Of a stretch of DNA of 64,000 nt, positions 8,837 to 18,796 are shown piece after piece. Below the pieces are notes generated by a model that did not search any database, was not told where the DNA came from, and was given only the letters and a program-made list of their open reading frames with translations. Source of the stretch: Brenneria nigrifluens DSM 30175 = ATCC 13028 (GTDB lineage: Bacteria; Pseudomonadota; Gammaproteobacteria; Enterobacterales; Enterobacteriaceae); contig NZ_CP034036.1 in assembly GCF_005484965.1 (NCBI RefSeq), forward strand, positions 4,774,001 to 4,838,000. Direction: 5' to 3'. Each line of letters opens with the position of its first letter. Position 1 is the stretch's first letter. Position numbers and translations under genes: made by a program.

Positions 8837-9457
8837 GTGCATAACACGCTTGATAATCTGCTGAAAACCGCCGCTATTGTGCTTTCAGAAAAGCAAAAAA
8901 ATTTGCTGATTCAGTATGTTGAGATGCTGCATAAGTGGAACAACGCCTACAATCTGACCTCCGTGCGCGATCCGCGGCAAATGCTCGTCCGCCATATTAT
9001 GGACAGTATCGTGGTGGAGTCTTATTTACAGGGGCAACGTTTTATTGATGTGGGGACCGGGCCTGGGTTACCGGGGATCCCCTTGGCGATAGTGCGTCCG
9101 GCAGCGCATTTTACCTTGCTGGACAGCCTGGGAAAACGGGTCCGCTTTCTCCGTCAGGTGCAGTATGAATTGCAGCTGGAGAATATTTCTCCGGTACAGA
9201 GCCGGGTCGAGGATTTCCCTGCCGAGCCGCCATTCGACGGCATTATCAGCCGGGCATTTGCTTCATTGCAGGATATGGTTCATTGGTGTCATCATCTTCC
9301 CGCTACACCATCCGGCCGTTTCTATGCCCTGAAAGGAGTGTTGCCCGCGGAAGAACTTACCGCGTTGCCCCAGGGCGTTGAGCTGGAGCGAGTGATTCGT
9401 TTATCGGTGCCGGAACTGGAAGGCGAACGCCATCTGATAGTGCTTAAACCAAATTAA
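8837..9457 (+). CDS. rsmG: RsmG, 16S rRNA m7G527 methyltransferase
   Basis: 206 residues. It is a SAM-dependent methyltransferase that modifies G527 in the 530 loop of 16S rRNA; its loss gives low-level streptomycin resistance. The SAM-binding motif FIDVGTGPGLPGIPL sits at about residues 72-86, followed by LLDSLGKRVRFLRQV, both family hallmarks. The start is GTG at 8837, giving MHNTLDNLL, which aligns with the E. coli N-terminus; the ribosome site is weak (AGGATCTTAGG). It is co-directional with mnmG and ends before the long atp control region. Confidence 0.97.
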   Translation: MHNTLDNLLKTAAIVLSEKQKNLLIQYVEMLHKWNNAYNLTSVRDPRQMLVRHIMDSIVVESYLQGQRFIDVGTGPGLPGIPLAIVRPAAHFTLLDSLGKRVRFLRQVQYELQLENISPVQSRVEDFPAEPPFDGIISRAFASLQDMVHWCHHLPATPSGRFYALKGVLPAEELTALPQGVELERVIRLSVPELEGERHLIVLKPN

Positions 9458-9833
9458 TTTTGCGTTTTATCAAAAAAATTATAACTAATTATGCCTCTAC
9501 CGTCTGTTTACATGTCGGGCGCGGCGGCGTGCGGTTCGGCGATTAACGTTCACTTATATTTCACATATGGCGGGATTTTTCTGGTTACGGAGTTAGTTTT
9601 ATGGTTAATAGTCACTGGCGAAAATAATTTATCGCCGGCGAACTTCGCTGTTTCGAGTGTTAATTTAGTGAAAAAAATAATATCAATAATGTCAATAGAT
9701 GGTTTAAATGGTGTTTATTTCGTGTTTTTAATTTGTTCGTTTTTAACTTATTGAATTTAAATAAGATAAACAGCTTTCTTTGCTAAAGACAAAAAATAAC
9801 CTTATCCGTTATAAAGGGCCGGGAGAGCGTTTA

Positions 9834-9849
9834 TGTGAGGAATATCACA
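9834..9849. promoter_or_regulatory. Consensus CRP (cAMP receptor protein) site
   Basis: TGTGA-GGAATA-TCACA is a perfect TGTGA-N6-TCACA core. It lies about 130-190 bp upstream of the two promoter candidates for the atp operon and 242 bp before atpI. No other gene nearby could be its target, unless an unannotated transcript starts here. Confidence 0.65.
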
Positions 9850-9963
9850 TATCAGGCGGCTTTAGAAATTAATTACCGCGCATAGGTGCGATTATGATTG
9901 TTGGCGGAAATGCGTCTCCGGAAAGAAATTTAAATAATTGTTCACCTTTTCGCTACTTATCGA

Positions 9964-9991
9964 TTGAATTCGCAGGTATGACCCGTATAAT
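9964..9991 (+). promoter_or_regulatory. Candidate atp operon promoter 1
   Basis: -35 TTGAAT (9964-9969) and consensus -10 TATAAT (9986-9991) with a 16-bp spacer. Confidence 0.55.
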
Positions 9992-10009
9992 TTGCTCGTT
10001 TTTTGCTGC

Positions 10010-10038
10010 TTGACTCAAGGGTATAAAGGCAGTTTTAT
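10010..10038 (+). promoter_or_regulatory. Candidate atp operon promoter 2
   Basis: -35 TTGACT (10010-10015) and -10 TTTTAT (10033-10038) with a 17-bp spacer, about 50 bp before the atpI ATG. Confidence 0.5.
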
Positions 10039-10090
10039 ACGTCATTCAGCACACCTCTGGAAGGTACGAGGTACGGAGAGAGCAAAGGCC

Positions 10091-10474
10091 ATGTCTGTAT
10101 CCCTTTACAGCGGAAAAGCGGCTTTAAGGTTACTGCTACTACAGCTGGCCGCTATTATTCTGCTGAGCGCCGTCTTCGCCGCCGGCAGTATTGAAGCCGG
10201 GGCTTCCGCGTTAGGCGGGGGACTGGCGGCCTGGTTGCCGAACGTCCTGTTTGTGCTGTTTGCCCTGCGTCATCAGGCGCACACGCCTGCCGACGGGCGC
10301 GTCGCCTGGTCGTTTGCCATCGGCGAGGCGCTTAAGGTATTGATCGCCATTGCACTGCTGGTGGTGGCGTTAGGGATGTTCAAAGCGGCTTTTTTCCCGC
10401 TCGGCCTGACTTATCTGGCGGTGTTGGTTATGCAGATAGTGGCGCCGGCCGTAATGAACCGTTACCGTAATTAA
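10091..10474 (+). CDS. atpI: AtpI, ATP synthase accessory membrane protein
   Basis: 127 residues with four hydrophobic segments. It is the first gene of the atp operon, a non-essential inner-membrane protein thought to help c-ring assembly and Mg2+ supply. The segment FALRHQAHTPADGRVAWSFAIGEALKV is nearly invariant in the family. I start it at the ATG (MSVSLYSGKAA), which matches E. coli MSVSLVSRN and has GGAGAG upstream; a longer in-frame start at 9992 lies inside the promoter region and is unlikely. Confidence 0.95.
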   Translation: MSVSLYSGKAALRLLLLQLAAIILLSAVFAAGSIEAGASALGGGLAAWLPNVLFVLFALRHQAHTPADGRVAWSFAIGEALKVLIAIALLVVALGMFKAAFFPLGLTYLAVLVMQIVAPAVMNRYRN

Positions 10475-10496
10475 CAACAAAAGGGTAAGAGACATC

Positions 10497-11300
10497 ATGT
10501 CTGCATCAGGAGAAATCTCTACTCCTCAAGAGTATATCAGTCATCACCTGACACACTTGCAGGTGGGGACGGGGTTCTGGTCGATCAACATCGATTCGAT
10601 GTTTTTCTCTATCGCTCTCGGGGTCCTCTTTCTGGTTATCTTCCGCCGGGTTGCCAAAAACGCCACCAGCGGCGTGCCGGGTAAATTGCAAACGGCGGTC
10701 GAGCTGATTGTCGGCTTTGTCGACAGCAACGTGCGCGACATGTTTCATGGCAAAAGCAAACTTATCGCGCCGCTGGCGCTGACCATTTTCGTCTGGGTTT
10801 TCCTGATGAACCTGATGGATCTGCTGCCCATCGATTTTCTGCCGCAGGTGTGGGCCGGCGTCTATAGCCTTCTCGGCCACGATCCGGCGCATGCCTATCT
10901 GCGCGTGGTGCCGTCCGCGGACGTCAATATCACCTTGTCCATGGCGCTCGGCGTTTTTGCCCTGGTCCTGTTCTACAGCATTAAAATGAAAGGCGTTGGC
11001 GGTTTCGTTAAGGAACTGACCATGCAGCCGTTCAACCATCCAGTATTTATTCCTATCAACCTGATTCTTGAAGGTGTCAGCCTGCTGTCCAAACCGATCT
11101 CTCTTGGTTTGCGACTGTTTGGCAACATGTATGCGGGTGAGTTGATCTTCATCCTGATTGCCGGCTTGCTGCCGTGGTGGTCGCAATGGTTGTTGAATGT
11201 GCCCTGGGCCATTTTCCACATTTTGATCATTACGCTTCAGGCTTTTATTTTCATGGTTCTGACGGTTGTTTATCTCTCGATGGCATCTGAAGAGCATTGA
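10497..11300 (+). CDS. atpB: F1Fo ATP synthase subunit a
   Basis: 267 residues, four shorter than E. coli. It is the Fo stator subunit forming the two proton half-channels beside the c ring. The essential arginine lies in the helix ISLGLRLFGNMYAGEL, and the last helices LIITLQAFIFMVLTVVYL are conserved. The gene follows atpI by 22 bp with AAGGGTAAGAG as ribosome site. Confidence 0.98.
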   Translation: MSASGEISTPQEYISHHLTHLQVGTGFWSINIDSMFFSIALGVLFLVIFRRVAKNATSGVPGKLQTAVELIVGFVDSNVRDMFHGKSKLIAPLALTIFVWVFLMNLMDLLPIDFLPQVWAGVYSLLGHDPAHAYLRVVPSADVNITLSMALGVFALVLFYSIKMKGVGGFVKELTMQPFNHPVFIPINLILEGVSLLSKPISLGLRLFGNMYAGELIFILIAGLLPWWSQWLLNVPWAIFHILIITLQAFIFMVLTVVYLSMASEEH

Positions 11301-11349
11301 TTTTCTTTCAACACAATAACGTTTTAATTGAAACAAACTGGAGACTGTC

Positions 11350-11589
11350 ATGGAAAACCTGAGTGTGGATCTGCTGTACATGGCTGCCGCGTTGATGATG
11401 GGTTTGGCGGCAATCGGTGCTGCGATCGGTATCGGCATTCTGGGTGGGAAATTCTTGGAAGGCGCTGCGCGTCAGCCTGATCTGATTCCTCTGCTGCGTA
11501 CACAGTTCTTTATCGTCATGGGTCTGGTTGACGCCATCCCGATGATTGCCGTTGGTCTGGGCCTGTATGTGATGTTTGCGGTGGCCTAA
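11350..11589 (+). CDS. atpE: F1Fo ATP synthase subunit c
   Basis: 79 residues forming a two-helix hairpin; many copies build the rotating c ring. The glycine-rich first helix (GLAAIGAAIGIGILGGKFLEG), the polar loop ARQPD and the proton-carrying Asp61 in GLVDAIPM are all present. A good GGAG ribosome site precedes the ATG, in line with the high synthesis rate this subunit needs. Confidence 0.98.
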   Translation: MENLSVDLLYMAAALMMGLAAIGAAIGIGILGGKFLEGAARQPDLIPLLRTQFFIVMGLVDAIPMIAVGLGLYVMFAVA

Positions 11590-11653
11590 GCGGAGATGTT
11601 TTCCGCCGGGGTTGAAACATCAACTTATTTAACTTTGAAAGAGGCATTGTGCT

Positions 11654-12124
11654 GTGAATATTAATGCAACAATCCTCGGCCAGGCCATTGCGTTCGTCCT
11701 GTTTGTCTGGTTCTGCATGAAGTATGTATGGCCGCCGATTATGGCCGCCATCGAGAAGCGTCAGAAAGAAATCGCTGACGGTCTGGCTTCTGCCGAACGT
11801 GCCAAAAAAGATTTGAACCTGGCGCAGGCCAATGCGACGGATCAACTGAAGAAAGCCAAAGCGGAAGCCCAGGTGCTCATCGAGCAGGCAAACAAACGCC
11901 GCGCTCAGATCCTGGATGAAGCTAAAGTGGAAGCGGAAGCTGAACGTAACAAAATTGTCGCGCAGGCGCAGGCTGAAATTGAAGCCGAACGCAAACGCGC
12001 TCGTGAAGAGTTGCGTAAGCAGGTCGCCATGTTGGCTATTGCCGGTGCCGAGAAAATTATTGAACGTTCCGTGGATGAAGCTGCCAACAGCGACATCGTT
12101 GATAAACTGGTCGCTGAACTGTAA
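11654..12124 (+). CDS. atpF: F1Fo ATP synthase subunit b
   Basis: 156 residues, identical in length to E. coli. One N-terminal membrane helix (about residues 5-25, ILGQAIAFVLFVWFCMKYVW) is followed by a long charged helix rich in Ala, Lys, Glu and Arg that dimerises as the peripheral stalk and holds subunit delta. The start is GTG, as in E. coli atpF, giving MNINATILGQA, with GAAAGAGG upstream. Confidence 0.98.
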   Translation: MNINATILGQAIAFVLFVWFCMKYVWPPIMAAIEKRQKEIADGLASAERAKKDLNLAQANATDQLKKAKAEAQVLIEQANKRRAQILDEAKVEAEAERNKIVAQAQAEIEAERKRAREELRKQVAMLAIAGAEKIIERSVDEAANSDIVDKLVAEL

Positions 12125-12138
12125 GGAGGGAGGGGCCG

Positions 12139-12672
12139 ATGTCTGAATTTGTCACGGTAGCTCGCCCCTACGCCAAAGCAGCTTTTGACTTTGCGGTTGA
12201 GAATCAGGCGGTTGATCGCTGGCAGCATATGCTGGCGTTTACGGCCGAAGTCACGCGTAACGAACAGATTGCCGAGTTGCTTTCCGGTGCGATAGCGCCG
12301 ATTGAACTGGCGAAAACGTTTATTGCCGTTTGTGGCGATCAACTTGATGAAGCCGGCCAGAACCTGATCAAGGTGATGGCCGAGAACGGACGTTTACCGG
12401 TGCTTCCCGAAGTGCTGGCACAATTTGTTCAACTGCGGGCGGCGCAGGAATCGACGGTTGAAGTCGATGTTGTTTCCGCCGGTACGTTGAGTGAGCAGCA
12501 GCTGTCGAAGATAGCCGCGGCGATGGAAAAACGTCTGTCACGCAAAGTGAAGCTGAATTGCAAAATTGATAAGTCTGTCATGGCCGGCGTGGTGATACGC
12601 GCGGGCGATATGGTGATAGACGGCAGCATTCGCGGTCGTCTGGAACGTCTGGCAGACGTCTTGCAGTCTTAA
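12139..12672 (+). CDS. atpH: F1Fo ATP synthase subunit delta
   Basis: 177 residues. It caps F1 and links the alpha3beta3 ring to the b2 stalk. The opening SEFVTVARPYAKAAFDFAVE is the family signature, and the C-terminal GVVIRAGDMVIDGSIRGRLERL matches the PROSITE delta pattern. AAGGAGGGAGG lies just upstream of the ATG; spacing to atpF is 14 bp. Confidence 0.98.
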   Translation: MSEFVTVARPYAKAAFDFAVENQAVDRWQHMLAFTAEVTRNEQIAELLSGAIAPIELAKTFIAVCGDQLDEAGQNLIKVMAENGRLPVLPEVLAQFVQLRAAQESTVEVDVVSAGTLSEQQLSKIAAAMEKRLSRKVKLNCKIDKSVMAGVVIRAGDMVIDGSIRGRLERLADVLQS

Positions 12673-12684
12673 GGGGACTGGAGC

Positions 12685-14226
<1,542 letters not shown>

Positions 14227-14278
14227 CGCCCGGTGGCCTGCTGTAAAGCAGGCCGCAAGGCTTTGAGGAGGAGCAAAG

Positions 14279-15142
14279 ATGGCCGGCGCAAAAGAGATAC
14301 GTAGTAAGATCGCAAGCGTCCAGAATACGCAAAAGATCACCAAAGCGATGGAAATGGTCGCCGCCTCCAAAATGCGTAAATCGCAGGAACGTATGGCGGC
14401 CAGCCGTCCTTATGCGAAAACCATACGCAAAGTGATTGGTCACCTTGCGTTGGGCAATCTGGAATACAAACACCCCTACCTGGAAGAGCGGGACGTTAAG
14501 CGCGTCGGGTATCTGGTGGTGTCTACCGACCGTGGCCTGTGCGGCGGGTTGAACATTAACTTGTTCAAAAAGCTGCTGGCTGATATGAAATCCTGGAACG
14601 AGAAAGGCGTTGATGTCGATTTGGCGCTGATTGGCTCCAAAGCGGTCTCTTTTTTCAATTCGGTGGGCGGGAATATCGTCGCTCAGGTCACCGGCATGGG
14701 GGATAACCCTTCCGTGTCGGAATTGATCGGGCCGGTGAAAGTTATGCTGCAGGCCTATGACGAAGGTCGTCTGGACAAGCTGTATATCGTGTGTAACAGG
14801 TTTATCAATACCATGTCTCAGGAACCGCTGGTTGCTCAACTGTTGCCGTTACCGCCCGCGGATGACGGCGAGTTGAAGAAAAAGTCCTGGGATTACCTGT
14901 ATGAACCCGATCCCAAGTCGCTGCTCGATACCCTGCTGCGCCGCTATGTGGAGTCGCAGGTTTATCAGGGCGTCGTAGAGAACCTGGCCAGTGAACAGGC
15001 CGCGCGAATGGTGGCGATGAAAGCCGCGACCGATAACGGCGGCAGCCTGATCAAAGAGTTGCAGTTGGTATACAACAAAGCTCGTCAGGCCAGCATTACC
15101 CAGGAACTCACCGAAATCGTCGGGGGAGCCTCCGCGGTTTAA
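14279..15142 (+). CDS. atpG: F1Fo ATP synthase subunit gamma
   Basis: 287 residues. It is the central rotating shaft of F1. The N-terminal coil AGAKEIRSKIASVQNTQKITKAMEMVAASKM and the C-terminal coil KAATDNGGSLIKELQLVYNKARQASITQELTEIVGGA are both intact and nearly invariant among Enterobacterales. TTGAGGAGGAG precedes the ATG. Confidence 0.98.
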   Translation: MAGAKEIRSKIASVQNTQKITKAMEMVAASKMRKSQERMAASRPYAKTIRKVIGHLALGNLEYKHPYLEERDVKRVGYLVVSTDRGLCGGLNINLFKKLLADMKSWNEKGVDVDLALIGSKAVSFFNSVGGNIVAQVTGMGDNPSVSELIGPVKVMLQAYDEGRLDKLYIVCNRFINTMSQEPLVAQLLPLPPADDGELKKKSWDYLYEPDPKSLLDTLLRRYVESQVYQGVVENLASEQAARMVAMKAATDNGGSLIKELQLVYNKARQASITQELTEIVGGASAV

Positions 15143-15174
15143 ACCAGGTTTACGAATTACGTAGAGGATTCAAG

Positions 15175-16557
15175 ATGGCTACTGGAAAGATTATCCAGGT
15201 AATCGGCGCCGTGGTGGACGTCGAGTTCCCGCAGGATGCGGTACCAAAAGTGTACGATGCGCTTGAGGTAGAGAACGGCGCGGAAAAACTGGTGCTGGAA
15301 GTACAGCAGCAGTTGGGCGGCGGCGTTGTTCGTTGTATCGCAATGGGCTCTTCCGACGGCCTGCGTCGCGGGTTGAAGGTAACCAATCAGGGACACCCGA
15401 TCGAAGTCCCGGTGGGTAAAGCGACCCTGGGCCGCATCATGAACGTGCTGGGCGAGCCGGTCGACATGAAAGGCGACATCGGCGAAGAAGACCGCTGGGC
15501 GATTCACCGTGAAGCGCCGAGTTACGAAGAACTGTCCAGCTCGCAGGAACTGCTGGAAACCGGCATCAAGGTTATCGACCTGATGTGTCCGTTCGCCAAG
15601 GGCGGGAAAGTCGGTCTGTTCGGCGGCGCCGGCGTGGGTAAAACCGTAAATATGATGGAGCTGATCCGTAATATTGCGATCGAGCACTCCGGTTATTCGG
15701 TATTTGCCGGCGTGGGCGAACGTACCCGTGAAGGTAACGACTTCTACCACGAAATGACCGAATCCAACGTTATCGATAAAGTATCGCTGGTGTACGGGCA
15801 GATGAACGAGCCGCCGGGCAACCGCCTGCGCGTGGCGCTGACCGGGTTGACCATGGCGGAAAAATTCCGTGATGAAGGGCGCGACGTGCTGCTGTTTATC
15901 GATAACATTTATCGCTACACCCTGGCCGGTACAGAAGTGTCCGCGCTGTTGGGCCGTATGCCTTCGGCGGTGGGCTACCAGCCGACGCTGGCGGAAGAAA
16001 TGGGCGTGCTGCAAGAACGTATCACTTCCACCAAAACCGGTTCCATCACCTCGGTTCAGGCGGTTTATGTTCCCGCGGATGACTTGACCGACCCGTCGCC
16101 GGCCACTACCTTCGCCCACCTGGACGCCACCGTGGTACTGAGCCGTCAGATCGCGTCTCTGGGGATCTACCCGGCGGTCGACCCGCTGGATTCCACCAGC
16201 CGTCAGTTGGATCCGCTGGTCGTCGGTCAGGAACACTACGACGTGGCGCGTGGCGTGCAGTCCATTCTGCAACGTTACCAGGAGCTGAAAGATATCATCG
16301 CCATCCTGGGGATGGACGAACTGTCGGAAGATGACAAACTGGTGGTATCCCGCGCTCGTAAGATCCAGCGCTTCCTGTCGCAGCCCTTCTTCGTGGCGGA
16401 AGTGTTCACCGGTTCTCCGGGCAAGTACGTCTCCCTGAAAGATACCATTCGCGGTTTTAAAGGTATTATGGACGGCGAATACGACCACCTGCCGGAGCAG
16501 GCGTTCTACATGGTTGGTTCCATTGAAGAAGCAGTGGAAAAAGCCAAGAAACTGTAA
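15175..16557 (+). CDS. atpD: F1Fo ATP synthase subunit beta (catalytic)
   Basis: 460 residues, E. coli length. It is the catalytic ATPase subunit. The P-loop GGAGVGKT lies at about 149-156, the catalytic Glu region GERTREGND at about 180, Walker B LLFIDNIYRYTLAG at about 238, and the DELSEDDKLVV (DELSEED-type) loop that touches gamma near residue 380. It is 32 bp after atpG. Confidence 0.99.
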   Translation: MATGKIIQVIGAVVDVEFPQDAVPKVYDALEVENGAEKLVLEVQQQLGGGVVRCIAMGSSDGLRRGLKVTNQGHPIEVPVGKATLGRIMNVLGEPVDMKGDIGEEDRWAIHREAPSYEELSSSQELLETGIKVIDLMCPFAKGGKVGLFGGAGVGKTVNMMELIRNIAIEHSGYSVFAGVGERTREGNDFYHEMTESNVIDKVSLVYGQMNEPPGNRLRVALTGLTMAEKFRDEGRDVLLFIDNIYRYTLAGTEVSALLGRMPSAVGYQPTLAEEMGVLQERITSTKTGSITSVQAVYVPADDLTDPSPATTFAHLDATVVLSRQIASLGIYPAVDPLDSTSRQLDPLVVGQEHYDVARGVQSILQRYQELKDIIAILGMDELSEDDKLVVSRARKIQRFLSQPFFVAEVFTGSPGKYVSLKDTIRGFKGIMDGEYDHLPEQAFYMVGSIEEAVEKAKKL

Positions 16558-16576
16558 CGCCTTGTAGGAGGGTGAT

Positions 16577-16999
16577 ATGGCTGCTATGACTTACCATCTG
16601 GATGTCGTTAGTGCGGAACAGGAAATGTTCTCCGGCCTGGTGCAGAAAATCCAGGTAACCGGGAGCGAAGGCGAACTGGGTATTTATCCGGGACATGCCC
16701 CTCTGCTGACCGCCATTAAGCCCGGCATGGTGCGTATTGTTAAACAGCACGGTGAAGAAGAGTATATCTACCTGTCCGGCGGCATCCTCGAGGTGCAGCC
16801 GAACATGGTTACCGTACTGTCCGATACCGCCATCCGCGGGCAGGATCTGGACGAAGCGCGGGCGCTGGAAGCGAAACGCAAAGCCGAAGATCATATCCGC
16901 AACTCGCACGGCGACGTGGATTATGCCCAGGCTTCCGCCGAGCTGAGCAAAGCGATTGCCAAGCTGCGGGTTATCGAACTGACCAGAAAAACGATGTAA
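16577..16999 (+). CDS. atpC: F1Fo ATP synthase subunit epsilon
   Basis: 140 residues. The N-terminal beta sandwich (YHLDVVSAEQEMFSG) and C-terminal helical hairpin form the regulatory subunit that inhibits ATP hydrolysis and couples F1 to the c ring. It is the last gene of the operon and is followed by a strong terminator. One residue longer than E. coli at the N-terminus (MAAMTYH against MAMTYH). Confidence 0.98.
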   Translation: MAAMTYHLDVVSAEQEMFSGLVQKIQVTGSEGELGIYPGHAPLLTAIKPGMVRIVKQHGEEEYIYLSGGILEVQPNMVTVLSDTAIRGQDLDEARALEAKRKAEDHIRNSHGDVDYAQASAELSKAIAKLRVIELTRKTM

Positions 17000-17020
17000 C
17001 GGATAAAAGCGTGATACACA

Positions 17021-17055
17021 AAAGCCGGTCGGTTTATCCTGACCGGCTTTTTTCG
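17021..17055 (+). terminator. Rho-independent terminator of the atp operon
   Basis: AAAGCCGGTC / GACCGGCTTT, a perfect 10-bp stem with a 10-base loop followed by a run of T, 21 bp after atpC. Confidence 0.92.
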
Positions 17056-17237
17056 TTTCGGTGAAAGCAGCTATAGAGGGTGTCGATGCGCTTAACCCGC
17101 CTCTATTTTTCAGTCAGCCTTTTCAGAAAAAACTCATCAAAAACGGTCCGCTTTCAGCATAAGTTTCGGTACACTTTGGCTATTCTTTTTTCTATTCCTT
17201 GTTGATTGTCCGCCAATCAGTTCTCGTCAGGATGCTT

Positions 17238-18608
17238 ATGTCGAATAGCGCTATGAGTGTGGTTATCCTTGCTGCCGGTAAGGGAACCCGCATGTACTCC
17301 GATCTTCCTAAAGTTTTGCACCCGCTGGCGGGTAAACCGATGGTTCAGCATGTGATTGACGCCGCCATGACCGTCGGCGCGCAGCATGTTCATCTGGTTT
17401 ACGGCCACGGGGGCGACTTATTGCGAAGCGAACTGTCCGATCAGGCGTTGAACTGGGTGCTACAGGCGGAGCAGTTGGGAACCGGGCACGCCATGCAACA
17501 GGCGGCGCCCTATTTTAGCGCTGATGAAGATATTCTGATGCTGTACGGCGATGTGCCGCTGATCTCTCCGCCAACGCTGCGGCGCCTGCTGAAGTCGAAG
17601 CCGCGGGGCGGCATCGGCCTGCTTACCGTGAAGCTGGACGATCCCGCCGGCTACGGGCGCATCGTGCGTGAAAACGGCGCGATCGTCGGGATCGTCGAAC
17701 ATAAAGACGCCAGCAAGGAACAGCGGCGGATTAATGAAATCAATACCGGCATTCTGGTCGCCAACGGTAAAGATTTGCAGCGTTGGTTAAGCCAATTGAA
17801 TAACGATAACGCCCAGGGCGAGTACTACATCACCGATATCATCGCCATGGCGGCGGCGGAAAGCCGCAGCGTCGTCGCGGTGCATCCCGAGCGCCTGAGC
17901 GAGGTGGAAGGGGTGAATAACCGCCTGCAGCTTGCGGCGCTGGAGCGGGTTTATCAACGCCAGCAGGCGGATAACCTGTTGCTGGCCGGCGTGATGCTGC
18001 TCGATCCCGAACGCTTTGATCTGCGTGGGGAACTGCTGCACGGCCGGGATGTTGCCATTGATGCCAACGTGGTGGTGGAAGGCCGGGTTACGCTGGGCCA
18101 TCGGGTTAAAATCGGCGTGGGCTGCGTGATAAAAAACAGCGTGATTGGTGATGATTGTGAAATCAGTCCATACTCGGTGTTGGAAGACGCGGTGCTCGAA
18201 GCGCAATGCACCATCGGGCCGTTCGCTCGTTTGCGCCCCGGCGCTGAGCTGGCGCAAGGCGCGCACGTCGGCAACTTTGTCGAGATGAAAAAAGCCCGTC
18301 TCGGTAAAGGCTCGAAAGCCGGTCATCTGAGCTACCTGGGCGATGCCGATATCGGCGCCGGCGTCAATATCGGGGCGGGAACCATCACCTGTAACTATGA
18401 CGGCGCCAATAAGCATAAAACGGTTATTGGCGATGACGTGTTTGTCGGTTCGGATAGCCAACTGGTGGCGCCGGTCACGGTGGCCGCGGGCGCCACTATC
18501 GCCGCGGGCACCACGGTGATGAAAGACGTCAATGGCGCGGATCTGGTCTATAACCGCAAAGAGCAGAACCATAAAGCGGGTTGGCGGCGTCCGCTGAAGA
18601 AGAAATAA
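17238..18608 (+). CDS. glmU: GlmU, bifunctional GlcNAc-1-P uridyltransferase / GlcN-1-P acetyltransferase
   Basis: 456 residues, E. coli length, from the ATG giving MSNSAMSVVILAAGKGTRM; a longer in-frame start at 17199 would add 13 non-conserved residues. It makes UDP-GlcNAc for peptidoglycan and LPS: the C-terminal half acetylates GlcN-1-P and the N-terminal half adds UMP. The nucleotide-binding loop LAAGKGTRMYSDLPK is at about 11-25. Residues from about 250 onward form left-handed beta-helix hexapeptide repeats (IGDDCEISPYS, VNIGAGTITCNYDG). It is cotranscribed with glmS in relatives. Confidence 0.98.
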   Translation: MSNSAMSVVILAAGKGTRMYSDLPKVLHPLAGKPMVQHVIDAAMTVGAQHVHLVYGHGGDLLRSELSDQALNWVLQAEQLGTGHAMQQAAPYFSADEDILMLYGDVPLISPPTLRRLLKSKPRGGIGLLTVKLDDPAGYGRIVRENGAIVGIVEHKDASKEQRRINEINTGILVANGKDLQRWLSQLNNDNAQGEYYITDIIAMAAAESRSVVAVHPERLSEVEGVNNRLQLAALERVYQRQQADNLLLAGVMLLDPERFDLRGELLHGRDVAIDANVVVEGRVTLGHRVKIGVGCVIKNSVIGDDCEISPYSVLEDAVLEAQCTIGPFARLRPGAELAQGAHVGNFVEMKKARLGKGSKAGHLSYLGDADIGAGVNIGAGTITCNYDGANKHKTVIGDDVFVGSDSQLVAPVTVAAGATIAAGTTVMKDVNGADLVYNRKEQNHKAGWRRPLKKK

Positions 18609-18640
18609 GCGGCTATCGGCCTTTGCCGGCGGCGGAGGCC

Positions 18641-18686
18641 GTTTTGCCCTGCGTTTGTTATCGTCATAAGAAGCGCAGGGCAAAAC
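18641..18686 (+). repeat. 13-bp perfect inverted repeat between glmU and glmS
   Basis: GTTTTGCCCTGCG at 18641-18653 and CGCAGGGCAAAAC at 18674-18686 form a 13-bp stem with a 20-base loop. No T-run follows, so it is unlikely to be a simple terminator. It lies in the glmU-glmS spacer, the segment where RNase E cuts and where GlmZ acts in E. coli. Confidence 0.75.
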
Positions 18687-18796
18687 ATAATAATCCCCAA
18701 CTTTCTACCAGGCTCGGGGAATCCGGAAAAACCGGAACAATCAGGTCTAAGACATATCCGGTGACACAATATGTCACTTTAATAGGAATACAATCG

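Larger units (their letters stand above)
9458..10090. other. Non-coding atp upstream region
   Basis: 633 bp without a convincing gene. The first part (9458-9830) is AT-rich and holds only an 87-codon ORF with no ribosome site or recognisable product. The right part holds a consensus CRP site and two promoter candidates, listed separately. A similarly long gap precedes atpI in E. coli. Confidence 0.7.

Noticed and set aside
9491..9754. 87-codon ORF between rsmG and atpI
   Set aside because: No ribosome site, a low-complexity AT-rich 3' half and no recognisable product; the region is better explained as the atp control region.
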